Source of the DNA: Novosphingobium sp.
GTDB lineage: Bacteria > Pseudomonadota > Alphaproteobacteria > Sphingomonadales > Sphingomonadaceae
Direction of reading: 5' to 3'
DNA length: 32,744 bases
Assembly (NCBI GenBank): GCA_027311705.1
Contig: DAICYJ010000205.1
Span: 1-32,744, forward strand
Notes under the pieces: model-generated
What the model was told of the DNA's origin: nothing
Seen by the model: the letters and a program-made list of their open reading frames with translations, nothing else
Databases searched by the model: none
Made by a program: the position numbers and the translations under genes
Shown: piece by piece, positions 1 through 7,956 of the stretch
How positions within the stretch are numbered: position 1 is the first letter of the stretch
How the letters are laid out: each line of letters starts with the position of its first letter

Positions 1-1254
1 ACCTACGACGAGGGCCATTGGGACGATCTGGCTGATGCCGATGGCCTGCCGGTCAACGTCTACGCCACCGACCTGCGGAGCAAGGGGCGCCAGTTCGTCC
101 AGGAATTGCGCGTTGCCACCCGCTACGATGGTCCTTTCAACTGGCAGGGAGGCGTGTTCTACGGATCGGATAAGATTCGTTTCGCGCAGCGGCTCGACTA
201 TTTTACCGATCCACGCTGCGGGTCCGATTGCGATTTCGGGCTGACGCCGAATGGCACCGGCCTGAACACCATCGACAGTTTCGATCAAAGCCGCACAAGT
301 TATTCGGGTTACTTGCGCGGCGAGTTCAAAATTCTGCCGGAGTTGACCATTTCCGGTGGCATCCGCCAGAGCCACGATAAACTCGTCGTCACCAATTACA
401 GTGCCTACAGCGGCGATACATCGGCACCGCTCTCGATCCCGATTTTCGTAGGTGAGAATCGTCGTAACACGTTCAACAACACTTCGTTCGAAGCAGGCAT
501 CAATTGGAAGGCGAGCCGCGATGTGCTGCTCTATGCCTCGTTCAAGCAGGGATATCGCACTGGCGCGGTCAATGGCAGCGCGCTTACCTCGCCACTCGAA
601 GTCAACGTGGCACCGCCGGAACAGGCCGAAGCCTTCGAAATCGGTGCCAAGACCACGCTGCTCGATCGCAAACTAACGATCAACTTGTCGGCCTTTACCA
701 CAGGATACAAGAACCAGCAGATCCAGGCATCCGAAGTTGTGGCCGGTGTGCAGACGTTCCCGCTGCGTTCGATCGACCGGTCCCGCATCCGCGGGGTAGA
801 GGCGCAGGTCGTTGCCCGCCCGGTCGATGGAGTAACCCTTTCCGTTACCGCCAGCGCGGTCGATCCGAAATACAAGAAGGGCGTGGTTGCGGGGATCTCG
901 GTCGCCGGAAACCAGATCATCAATTCGGCCAAGTACAAGTTGAACCTGAATGGCGATGTGGTCCTGCTCAAGACTGACAGCGGCAAACTCAACGTCAATC
1001 TGAATGGCAATTACAACTCGCGCACATTCTACGATGTGTACAACACGCAGAACATTTCGCAGAAGCCCTACTGGCTGGTGAACGGCCGCGTTTCGTATGA
1101 CACTGACCGTTGGTCGGTCGCGGTCTATGGCAAAAATCTCTTTAACGAAAAGTACATCGGCTACGGCCTCTCGCTCGAAAGCGCGCTGGGCTTCAACTAC
1201 ATGCTGCGTGGTGTGCCGCGCCAGTATGGAGCCGAAGCGACGCTTCGGTTCTGA
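1..1254 (+). CDS. TonB-dependent receptor, 3' part (5' end outside window)
   Basis: Outer-membrane beta-barrel receptor for energy-dependent uptake of a bulky substrate, driven by TonB-ExbB-ExbD. The frame is open from base 1, so the signal peptide, the plug and the early barrel lie upstream of the window. The visible 417 residues show alternating amphipathic beta strands, a phrase of the type FVQELRVATRY near the start, a KASRDVLLYASFKQGYRTG strand typical of sphingomonad receptors, and a C-terminal strand ending in Phe (ATLRF), the usual barrel-assembly signal. A strong hairpin follows about 60 bp after the stop. It converges on the double TetR regulator. The family is secure; the substrate is unknown, but its place beside beta-oxidation genes suggests a hydrophobic catabolic substrate. 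Confidence 0.92.
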   Translation, partial: TYDEGHWDDLADADGLPVNVYATDLRSKGRQFVQELRVATRYDGPFNWQGGVFYGSDKIRFAQRLDYFTDPRCGSDCDFGLTPNGTGLNTIDSFDQSRTSYSGYLRGEFKILPELTISGGIRQSHDKLVVTNYSAYSGDTSAPLSIPIFVGENRRNTFNNTSFEAGINWKASRDVLLYASFKQGYRTGAVNGSALTSPLEVNVAPPEQAEAFEIGAKTTLLDRKLTINLSAFTTGYKNQQIQASEVVAGVQTFPLRSIDRSRIRGVEAQVVARPVDGVTLSVTASAVDPKYKKGVVAGISVAGNQIINSAKYKLNLNGDVVLLKTDSGKLNVNLNGNYNSRTFYDVYNTQNISQKPYWLVNGRVSYDTDRWSVAVYGKNLFNEKYIGYGLSLESALGFNYMLRGVPRQYGAEATLRF

Positions 1255-1315
1255 TCTTCAGGGCTCGTGCCGCGTGATCCGGTGGCAGGGTTGTGGGGAC
1301 TGGCAGATGGTTGGA

Positions 1316-1343
1316 AAGGGGAGTGGCGGCCGCTACTCCCCTT
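1316..1343 (+). terminator. Hairpin after the TonB receptor, probable terminator
   Basis: A perfect 9-bp inverted repeat, AAGGGGAGT (1316-1324) and ACTCCCCTT (1335-1343), encloses the self-complementary core GCGGCCGC, so the stem can extend further. It lies 61 bp after the receptor stop and between two convergent genes, where a terminator is expected. There is no long T-tract after it, so intrinsic termination may be weak. Confidence 0.6.
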
Positions 1344-1422
1344 GTGACGCGTTCGACTGCTAAGGGGTTTCATCGAACCACGACGTGCCTTGATTGGGCG
1401 GTGGTTGCCAACCAGACGCCAT

Positions 1423-1474
1423 CGTCGATCAGGGCCGTCGATCACAGGCCGTCGATCATAGGCCGTCGATCACC
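1423..1474. repeat. 14-bp tandem repeat, about 3.7 copies
   Basis: Three head-to-tail copies of a 14-bp unit, ggccgtcgatcaYM (1433-1446, 1447-1460, 1461-1474), differ only in the last two bases. A partial copy, cgtcgatcag, precedes them at 1423-1432. The array overlaps the stop codon of the minus-strand regulator, whose TGA (1470-1472) lies inside the last unit. Slippage here would change only the region after the gene or its last codon. Confidence 0.85.
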
Positions 1475-2705
1475 CGTCAGCGCTGTGACTAAAGCACGAT
1501 CCTGGTGTGCCGGCGGCAATGGCGTCAAGGGCGTACAGGAATTCGTTCCGCGATTGAACAAGGTCGGCGGTCACCGATCCCGTCGAAACGATCCTGAGGA
1601 GCTTGCCAAGAAACAGCGTCATCGCCAGCAGCCCCGAACGCCTTGTACAGGCATCTCCATTTTGCATGGGCAGCACTCGTTGCCAGGCCGCGATCTGGTT
1701 GTCCACGAACGATCGGATAACCGGCCGCAATTCAGGCCGGCGTGCAGCTTCCAGCCAATTGGCAAAGAACACCAGGTTGTCCGGCCCCGATTCGGTGGCC
1801 TCCCGCACGAAGATGGTGGTCGTCAGGTCGATCACCTGCGTCTTCGTCAGGCTGCTGCGATCGGCGATCCTCATCACCTCGCGGTAACGCGTGCGGGAAC
1901 GTTCCGTCAGCGTGTTCTGCGAATGCGACAGCAGGTCGGCGATGCCCGCGAAGTAATAGCTTGGGGCAGCCGGGCTCAGATCGGCGCGCTCGGCAATGGC
2001 GCGAAAACTGATCGCGCTCGGTCCTTGTTCCTTCAGGATCGCGATCACGGATTCGACGATCCTTGCCCTGGTCTCAACCGCCTTGGGGCCTGTCTTGCGG
2101 GGGTTTTGCTGCTGTGGACCCTGCGGTGTTTCCTGACCGGGGCAAACGGGAACTTTGCCCTCCAGCGTGTCCGCCAAGCTGGTGCCATCGACCTGCAGGG
2201 CGATGCACAGAAACAGCAATCCGGTCAGCAGGTCCACTTCGGATCGCACGGCCACGGGCGAGGGGTCGTGGCCGGTGGCTACGGCCAGTGCCGTCCACAG
2301 CCGCTGCAACTCGCTGTCCCATTCGCGGGCCAGGGCCAGGCTTTCGGGATGGCGCGCCGCTTCCAGCACGATCTCCGCCCACGCCAGCGTCCGCTCGCGA
2401 TCGCGCGTGATCGCGTTGCGCAGCAACCGGCGCGCGATGCTGTCGAACGTCATTGCGGTGCCGGAATTGACGCGGTCGATGGTCCGCTCGATCGATTGCG
2501 CGTAAGTCCGCAGCACGGTCGCGGAAAGGCTAGCCACCAGCTCGGATTTCACAGGGAAGTGGTAGTTGACGAGCGCGAGGCTGACCCCGGCGGCTGCCGC
2601 AACCCTGCGATAACTCAGCGCGGACAGGCCCTCCTTGGCCACGACCCGGATGGCCGCATCTATCAGCGCATTTCTCGTCCGTTCGCCCTTGCTGTCGGCG
2701 CGCAT
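1470..2705 (-). CDS. Tandem (two-unit) TetR family transcriptional regulator
   Basis: Ligand-responsive DNA-binding repressor. Ordinary TetR proteins have about 200 residues and bind as dimers. This one has 411 and carries two complete TetR units in one chain. The first helix-turn-helix is at about residues 9-58 (VAAAAGVSLALVNYHF) with its own ligand/dimer domain to about 185. A polar Gln/Pro-rich linker (about 185-209) leads to a second helix-turn-helix at about 212-260 (AIAERADLSPAAPSYYF) and a second C-terminal domain. ATG at 2705 is preferred over the adjacent ATG at 2708 because GGAG is then about 6 nt away. The gene diverges from the beta-oxidation operon across 144 bp holding a perfect palindrome, so it probably represses that operon and itself. 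Its fold is certain; its ligand, perhaps an acyl-CoA, is inferred. Confidence 0.92.
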   Translation of the reverse strand: MRADSKGERTRNALIDAAIRVVAKEGLSALSYRRVAAAAGVSLALVNYHFPVKSELVASLSATVLRTYAQSIERTIDRVNSGTAMTFDSIARRLLRNAITRDRERTLAWAEIVLEAARHPESLALAREWDSELQRLWTALAVATGHDPSPVAVRSEVDLLTGLLFLCIALQVDGTSLADTLEGKVPVCPGQETPQGPQQQNPRKTGPKAVETRARIVESVIAILKEQGPSAISFRAIAERADLSPAAPSYYFAGIADLLSHSQNTLTERSRTRYREVMRIADRSSLTKTQVIDLTTTIFVREATESGPDNLVFFANWLEAARRPELRPVIRSFVDNQIAAWQRVLPMQNGDACTRRSGLLAMTLFLGKLLRIVSTGSVTADLVQSRNEFLYALDAIAAGTPGSCFSHSADG

Positions 2706-2779
2706 CATATCTCCAAATATCTGGGTGCGTACAGATTGGGCCAGATCGCTGTGACCGTCAACATTTCGCGCTCACTGGC

Positions 2780-2808
2780 TTGACAGCGTCAGGCTGCAAA
2801 TATATTTG
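2780..2808 (+). promoter_or_regulatory. Putative promoter and operator of the beta-oxidation operon
   Basis: A perfect 12-bp palindrome, CAAATATATTTG, lies at 2797-2808 in the divergent region between the double TetR gene and the operon at 2850. A perfect -35 hexamer TTGACA (2780-2785) sits 15 bp before TATATT (2801-2806), so a bound repressor would cover the -10 box. The 15-bp spacer is short, which makes the exact promoter uncertain. Assignment to the neighbouring TetR is by position only. Confidence 0.55.
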
Positions 2809-2849
2809 AATGATCGTACAGTTTATAGAAGAGCAAGGGACGCAAGGCT

Positions 2850-4916
2850 GTGACGGAACCGCACTCGGGCAAAGTCAGCGAAATTGTCCTCGACAATCCC
2901 CCCGTAAACGCCCTCGGCGCGGCCCTGCGCCGACACTTGCTAGCGTCGATCGATGCGGCGGAATCCGATCCGGCGGTGGTGGCTATCGTGCTGCGCGGCG
3001 CCGGCACGGCTTTCTGCGCCGGCGCCGACATCGCCGAATTCGCAAGCGGCGACATGGGCGATCCTTCGCACCCCGAATTGCTCAACCGGATCGAGGCATG
3101 CGCCAAGCCGGTGATCGCCGCGATCACCGGCGTCTGCCTTGGTGGCGGACTGGAAACGGCGCTCGCCTGCCACTATCGCATCGCCGACCCTAGCGCGCGT
3201 TTTGCACTACCCGAAGTGACCCTCGGCATTCTCCCCGGTGCAGGCGGCACCCAGCGCCTGCCACGGCTGACCGGTGCAGGCGAAGCGCTGGCCCTGATGA
3301 CCAGCGGACCCACCATCAACGCGGCTCGGGCGCTGGAACTCGGCGTGATCGATCGGCTGACCGATGGTGACGTCGTTGCGGCGGCGCGGGCGCTTGCGGC
3401 CGGACCTGACTGTCCGGCAGTCCGCCGCACCGGGGCCTTGCCGGTGCCTGCCGATCTGGCCGATGCCGTGGTCGATGCACGCGGGCGACTGGCCGCTCGC
3501 TCGATAAGTCAGGCTCCTGCGCGCATCATCGATTGCGTTGCGGCGATTACGTCCGACTTTGAAACCGGCAGCGCGGTAGAAGCGATGCTGTTCAACGAAC
3601 TGCGGACGACCGAAGCGGCGCGCGCATTGCAGCATGCCTTTTTCGGCGAACGCAAGGTTTCGCGTATCCCCGGTATGGGCCGCGAGGTCAAAGCACGCCC
3701 GATCGCGAAAGTGGGGATCGTGGGTGGCGGTCTGATGGGCACCGGCATTGCCATTGCGCTCCTCAATGCTGGCCTGTCGGTGATCGTGGTCGAAACCCGC
3801 CACGAAGCCCGCGAAAAATCCTGGGACGCCGCCAGCAAAGCGATCCTGCGCGATGCGGCCAAGGGGCGGATCGCGGAGGCGGTGGCCGATGCCCGGATTG
3901 CTGCGCTGACAATGGCCGAAGGGCTTGGGGTGCTGGGCGACGTCGATCTCGTGATCGAGGCGGTGTTCGAGGATCTCGCCGCCAAGGAACAGGTGTTCAC
4001 CGCGCTCGACCGGATCGTGCGCTCGGACACGATCCTGGCCAGCAATACCTCTACGCTGGATCTCGATGCGATTGCCGCCTTCGTCGCCGATCCCTCGCGC
4101 GTTGTCGGGCTGCACTTCTTTTCGCCCGCCAATATCATGCGCCTGCTGGAAATTGTCCGTGGCGCTGCGACGGCGCCTGATGTGCTTGCCACGGCGATGG
4201 CCTTTGCCAAGCGCGTGGGCAAGGTGGGCGTTGTCTCTGGTGTGTGCGACGGGTTCATCGGCAACCGTCTGTTCGAGGAATACCTTCGCCTGGCCTATTT
4301 CCTGCTGGAAGAAGGGGCGCTGCCGCAAGAGGTTGACGGCGCGATGGAGCGTTGGGGCATGGCGATGGGGCCACTCCGCGTGCTCGATCTGGCCGGGCAG
4401 GATATCGGCTGGGCGATCCGCAAGCGGCGCGCAGTGGAGCAACCGGACCGTCCTTATTCCGGCATTCCCGATCGCATCTGCGAACTGGGGCGGTTCGGCC
4501 AGAAGGTGGGCAAGGGCGTCTACGAATATCCCGACGGCCGCACTGCTGTTCCAGATCCAGCGATCGATCGCCTGATCGTCGATTATTCGCAGGAGATCGG
4601 CGTTGAACGCCGGGCAATCGAGGATGCGGAAATCGTCGATCGCTGCCTGCTGGCCCTGATCAACGAGGGCGCGCGCATTGTGGGTGAGGGCATCGCCTAC
4701 CGTCCGGTCGACGTCGATATGATTTATCTGAATGGCTACGGCTTCGCGCGCGAACGTGGTGGCCCGATGTTCCAGGCCGATGAGATAGGCCTCGCCACGG
4801 TGCTGGAAAAGATCCGGGCGCTTGCGGGCGGACGCAATGGCTGGGTGTGGGAGCCAGCGCCCCTGCTCATCGAGCTTGCAGCACAAGGCAAGTGCTTTGC
4901 CGATCTGAACGACTGA
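2850..4916 (+). CDS. Bifunctional enoyl-CoA hydratase / 3-hydroxyacyl-CoA dehydrogenase (FadB/FadJ type)
   Basis: Performs two beta-oxidation steps: hydration of trans-2-enoyl-CoA and NAD-dependent oxidation of 3-hydroxyacyl-CoA. The 688 residues fit the family. The crotonase domain spans about residues 5-190, with both catalytic glutamates in place (E102 in GGGLE, E122 in LPEVTLG). A linker follows, then the NAD-binding motif GIVGGGLMGTG at about 289-299, the catalytic His region HFFSPA (H422), and two C-terminal dehydrogenase domains (DGFIGNRL). The start is GTG at 2850 with AAGG close upstream. It is first in the operon, 20 bp before the thiolase that would complete the cycle. It lacks recognisable epimerase or isomerase evidence. 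Chain-length specificity cannot be read from the sequence. Confidence 0.95.
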   Translation: MTEPHSGKVSEIVLDNPPVNALGAALRRHLLASIDAAESDPAVVAIVLRGAGTAFCAGADIAEFASGDMGDPSHPELLNRIEACAKPVIAAITGVCLGGGLETALACHYRIADPSARFALPEVTLGILPGAGGTQRLPRLTGAGEALALMTSGPTINAARALELGVIDRLTDGDVVAAARALAAGPDCPAVRRTGALPVPADLADAVVDARGRLAARSISQAPARIIDCVAAITSDFETGSAVEAMLFNELRTTEAARALQHAFFGERKVSRIPGMGREVKARPIAKVGIVGGGLMGTGIAIALLNAGLSVIVVETRHEAREKSWDAASKAILRDAAKGRIAEAVADARIAALTMAEGLGVLGDVDLVIEAVFEDLAAKEQVFTALDRIVRSDTILASNTSTLDLDAIAAFVADPSRVVGLHFFSPANIMRLLEIVRGAATAPDVLATAMAFAKRVGKVGVVSGVCDGFIGNRLFEEYLRLAYFLLEEGALPQEVDGAMERWGMAMGPLRVLDLAGQDIGWAIRKRRAVEQPDRPYSGIPDRICELGRFGQKVGKGVYEYPDGRTAVPDPAIDRLIVDYSQEIGVERRAIEDAEIVDRCLLALINEGARIVGEGIAYRPVDVDMIYLNGYGFARERGGPMFQADEIGLATVLEKIRALAGGRNGWVWEPAPLLIELAAQGKCFADLND

Positions 4917-4936
4917 TCAGGCTCAGGAGAACACAT

Positions 4937-6118
4937 ATGGCAGATATTTTCCTCGTTTCAGCGGCGCGTACTGCGATCGGCAGCTTTGGCGGTACGCTGA
5001 AGGATCAGAAGCCCGGCGAACTGGCGTCGATCCCGGCGCGCGCGGCCATCGAGCGCGCCGGGATTTCGCCCGAGCAGGTCGGCAATGTCGTGTTCGGCAG
5101 CGTGGTCGTTACCGAGCCGCGCGATGCCTATGTTGCGCGCATTGCAGCAATGGGCGCGGGCGTGCCGAAGGAGACCCCCGCAATGACGGTGAACCGCCTT
5201 TGCGGCTCCGGGTTGCAGGCAATCCTTTCTGCCGCGCAGTCGATCATGGCCGGCGATTGCGGCATAGCGCTTGCTGGCGGGGTCGACGTCATGAGCCGGG
5301 CGGCATTTTTTGCCCCGGCCGTGCGGTGGGGCCACAAGATGGGCAATGCCGTGCTGGTCGACGGGCTGAATGGTGCCCTTACCGATCCGTTCAATGACGT
5401 GCTGATGGGCGTGACTGCCGAGAACCTGGCGGAACAATATTCGATTACCCGCGAAGAGCAGGACGCGCTGGCGCTGGAAAGCCAGTTGCGCGCCGCCCGC
5501 GCGATCGAGGCCGGCTATTTCGTGGAGCAAATCGTCCCTGTCGAGATCAAGTCTCGCAAGGGTGTGGTGCATTTCGCCACGGACGAATATGTCCGGATGG
5601 ATGCCAGTATCGGCGATTTTTCGAAGTTGAAGCCGGTGTTCAAGAGCGACGGCGGAACGGTTACCGCCGGCAACGCTTCCGGCATCAACGATGCGGCGGC
5701 TGCCGTCATCCTTGCCAGCGGCGATGCGGTGAAGCAGTTCGGCCTGAAGCCGCTCGCTCGCCTTGTGTCGTACGGTCATGCCGGGGTAGATCCGGCCTAC
5801 ATGGGTATCGGCCCGGTGCCGGCGTCGCGCATCGCGATGGAGCGGGCAGGCCTGACGATTGCGGACATGGACGTGATTGAATCGAACGAAGCATTCGCAG
5901 CGCAGGCTTGTGCGGTGGCACGCGAACTGGGCTTCGATCCGGCCAAGGTAAACCCGAATGGCAGCGGCATTTCGCTGGGTCATCCAGTGGGCGCGACCGG
6001 CGCCATCATCACGACCAAGATCGCCTATGAACTGCAGCGCACCTTAGGCCGCTATGGCCTGACGACGATGTGCATTGGTGGCGGTCAGGGCATTGCTGCG
6101 ATCTGGGAACGTGCCTGA
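4937..6118 (+). CDS. Acetyl-CoA acyltransferase (thiolase)
   Basis: Cleaves 3-ketoacyl-CoA with CoA to release acetyl-CoA, or runs in reverse. The 393 residues are the usual length. All catalytic elements are present: nucleophile C89 in NRLCGSG, H349 in GHPVGATG, and C379 in CIGGGQG. The ATG at 4937 follows a good ribosome site (AGGAG at 4926-4930), so the longer in-frame extension upstream is rejected. The gene follows the hydratase/dehydrogenase by 20 bp and precedes the acyl-CoA dehydrogenases, which supports a degradative role. A biosynthetic PhaA-type role is possible but unlikely in this context. Confidence 0.95.
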   Translation: MADIFLVSAARTAIGSFGGTLKDQKPGELASIPARAAIERAGISPEQVGNVVFGSVVVTEPRDAYVARIAAMGAGVPKETPAMTVNRLCGSGLQAILSAAQSIMAGDCGIALAGGVDVMSRAAFFAPAVRWGHKMGNAVLVDGLNGALTDPFNDVLMGVTAENLAEQYSITREEQDALALESQLRAARAIEAGYFVEQIVPVEIKSRKGVVHFATDEYVRMDASIGDFSKLKPVFKSDGGTVTAGNASGINDAAAAVILASGDAVKQFGLKPLARLVSYGHAGVDPAYMGIGPVPASRIAMERAGLTIADMDVIESNEAFAAQACAVARELGFDPAKVNPNGSGISLGHPVGATGAIITTKIAYELQRTLGRYGLTTMCIGGGQGIAAIWERA

Positions 6119-6151
6119 ACGCGGCGCAGGCTTCATGCAAGGTAGACCAAG

Positions 6152-7912
6152 ATGACCGATCCGCTTCTTCGCCGCACCGATGTGGACTTCCTGCTGTTTG
6201 ACTGGCTTGGGCTGGAACGCCTGCTGGAACACGGACAGTTTGCGGATCACAATCGTGAAACGATCGGGGCGGTTCTCGACCTTTCGGAGCGGCTCGCGGC
6301 GGATGTTTTCCTGCCGCATTACAAGGCGAGCGACAGCATCGAGCCGACGCTCGACGCGGACGGGGTTCATGTGTTGCCTGCGATCGGGGATGCCTTGCGG
6401 CAGTATGCCGACCTCGGCCTGTTTTCGGCCAGCTTTGCCGGCGATCTGGGCGGATTCGGACTGCCGTTCACCGTTTCGGCGACATCCTACGCATGGTTTG
6501 CAGCGGCCAACATTGCGACGTCGGCCTATATCATGCTGACTTGCGCGAACGCTCGCCTGATCGCGGCGTTCGGCACTCCCGCGCAGGTCGAGACGTTTGC
6601 CCGTCCGCAGATCGACGGGCGCTGGTTCGGCACGATGTGCCTTTCGGAACCACAGGCGGGTTCCAACCTTGGCGACGTGCAGACCCGTGCGGTTCCCGAT
6701 GGCGAGGACGCCCTTGGCCGGCGTTATCTGCTAGCCGGCAACAAGATGTGGATCTCTGGCGGCGATCAGGACATTTCGGAGAACATCGTGCACCTGGTGC
6801 TGGCGAAAGTTCCGGACGCGGAGGGCAAGCTACCCCCCGGAACGTCCGGCATTTCGCTGTTCATCGTTCCGCGCGACCTGCCGGATGGCGGCCGCAACGA
6901 CGTTGTGGTGGCGGGACTCAACCACAAGATGGGGTATCGAGGCACCTCGAACTGCCTGCTGAACTTCGGCGAAAACGGCGGCGCGACCGGTTGGCTGGTC
7001 GGATCGGTGGGCGATGGGTTGCGCCAGATGTTCATGATGATGAACGAAGCGCGCATCAGCGTCGGCTTTGGTGCGGCGGCACTGGCCTATCGCGGTTATC
7101 GGCATGCGCTGGCCTATGCCAAGGACCGGGGGCAGGGGCGCAAGCAGCCCGAAGGTCCGCAGACGCCGATTGTCGAGCATCCGGACGTTCGCCGGATGTT
7201 GCTGGCACAGAAATGCTATGCCGAAGGCGCACTAGCGCTGTGCATGTACAGCGCCATGCTGGTCGATCAGGACGACGATGCCGACAACGCGGCGCTGCTC
7301 TCGTTGCTGACACCCATTGCCAAGACCTGGCCGTCGGAATTCGGGCTGCAGGCGAACGATCTGGCGATCCAGGTCCACGGCGGATATGGCTACACCCGCG
7401 ATTTTGATGTCGAGCAGCTGTATCGCGACAATCGCCTGAACCCCATCCACGAGGGCACCACCGGTATCCAGGGTATGGACCTGCTGGGGCGCAAGATCCT
7501 GCGCGAGGGCAGGGGTCTGGAAATCCTGCGCGCGCGGATCGCCAGCACGATTGATGCCACCCGCGCCCTGCCAGAGCTGGCGATTTTGGCCGTGAAGCTT
7601 CGCACGGCCTGGCAAGAGATCGACGATGCCATTGCAACGGTGCGGCAGCGGCCTGCCGGTCACGTTCTGGACGATGCGACCTCGTTCCTGTTCGCTTTCG
7701 GCCACGCCGTAATGGGCTGGCTTTGGCTCGACCTGGCGGTAACGGCCGAACGCGTCGCAAACGGACTCAGCGGCGAAGCGCTGAACGTGGCTAAGGGGAA
7801 GCTCGCGGCATGCGCGTATTTCTACAGCTACGAACTTCCGAAGGTGAGCGCTTGGCTCGCCCCGGTAAGCGAAGATAGCGAACTGATGAAGTATGGCATC
7901 GACGTTTTGTAA
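6152..7912 (+). CDS. Acyl-CoA dehydrogenase, long form (first of a pair)
   Basis: FAD-dependent alpha,beta-dehydrogenation of an acyl-CoA, the first step of beta-oxidation. At 586 residues it is longer than the classic 380-residue enzymes and resembles the long AcdB/DmdC-like group, with an extra C-terminal helical domain after about residue 460. The substrate/FAD motif MCLSEPQAGSNLG is followed by KMWISGGDQD. The general base is predicted as E434 in IHEGTTGIQ, followed by LLGRKIL. Start ATG 6152 has AAGG upstream. It is followed 44 bp later by a second enzyme of the same architecture. Both keep the Glu, so each may be active alone; a mixed oligomer is also possible. The electrons would go to ETF. 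Confidence 0.93.
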   Translation: MTDPLLRRTDVDFLLFDWLGLERLLEHGQFADHNRETIGAVLDLSERLAADVFLPHYKASDSIEPTLDADGVHVLPAIGDALRQYADLGLFSASFAGDLGGFGLPFTVSATSYAWFAAANIATSAYIMLTCANARLIAAFGTPAQVETFARPQIDGRWFGTMCLSEPQAGSNLGDVQTRAVPDGEDALGRRYLLAGNKMWISGGDQDISENIVHLVLAKVPDAEGKLPPGTSGISLFIVPRDLPDGGRNDVVVAGLNHKMGYRGTSNCLLNFGENGGATGWLVGSVGDGLRQMFMMMNEARISVGFGAAALAYRGYRHALAYAKDRGQGRKQPEGPQTPIVEHPDVRRMLLAQKCYAEGALALCMYSAMLVDQDDDADNAALLSLLTPIAKTWPSEFGLQANDLAIQVHGGYGYTRDFDVEQLYRDNRLNPIHEGTTGIQGMDLLGRKILREGRGLEILRARIASTIDATRALPELAILAVKLRTAWQEIDDAIATVRQRPAGHVLDDATSFLFAFGHAVMGWLWLDLAVTAERVANGLSGEALNVAKGKLAACAYFYSYELPKVSAWLAPVSEDSELMKYGIDVL

Positions 7913-7956
7913 ACGGCGATATCAGCACATCTTCCATTTGGGTGGGGCAGCCGGGC

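Noticed and set aside
1423..1474. CRISPR-like array
   Set aside because: The units are 14 bp and directly adjacent with no spacers, so this is a simple tandem repeat.
1293..2783. 496-codon plus-strand frame opposite the TetR gene
   Set aside because: It is antisense to a clear regulator and its translation is Arg/Gln/His-rich with no family signature, which is typical of high-GC shadow frames.
3207..4886. 559-codon minus-strand frame opposite the hydratase/dehydrogenase
   Set aside because: The plus strand carries intact catalytic motifs; the minus frame is compositionally odd and has no recognisable domain.
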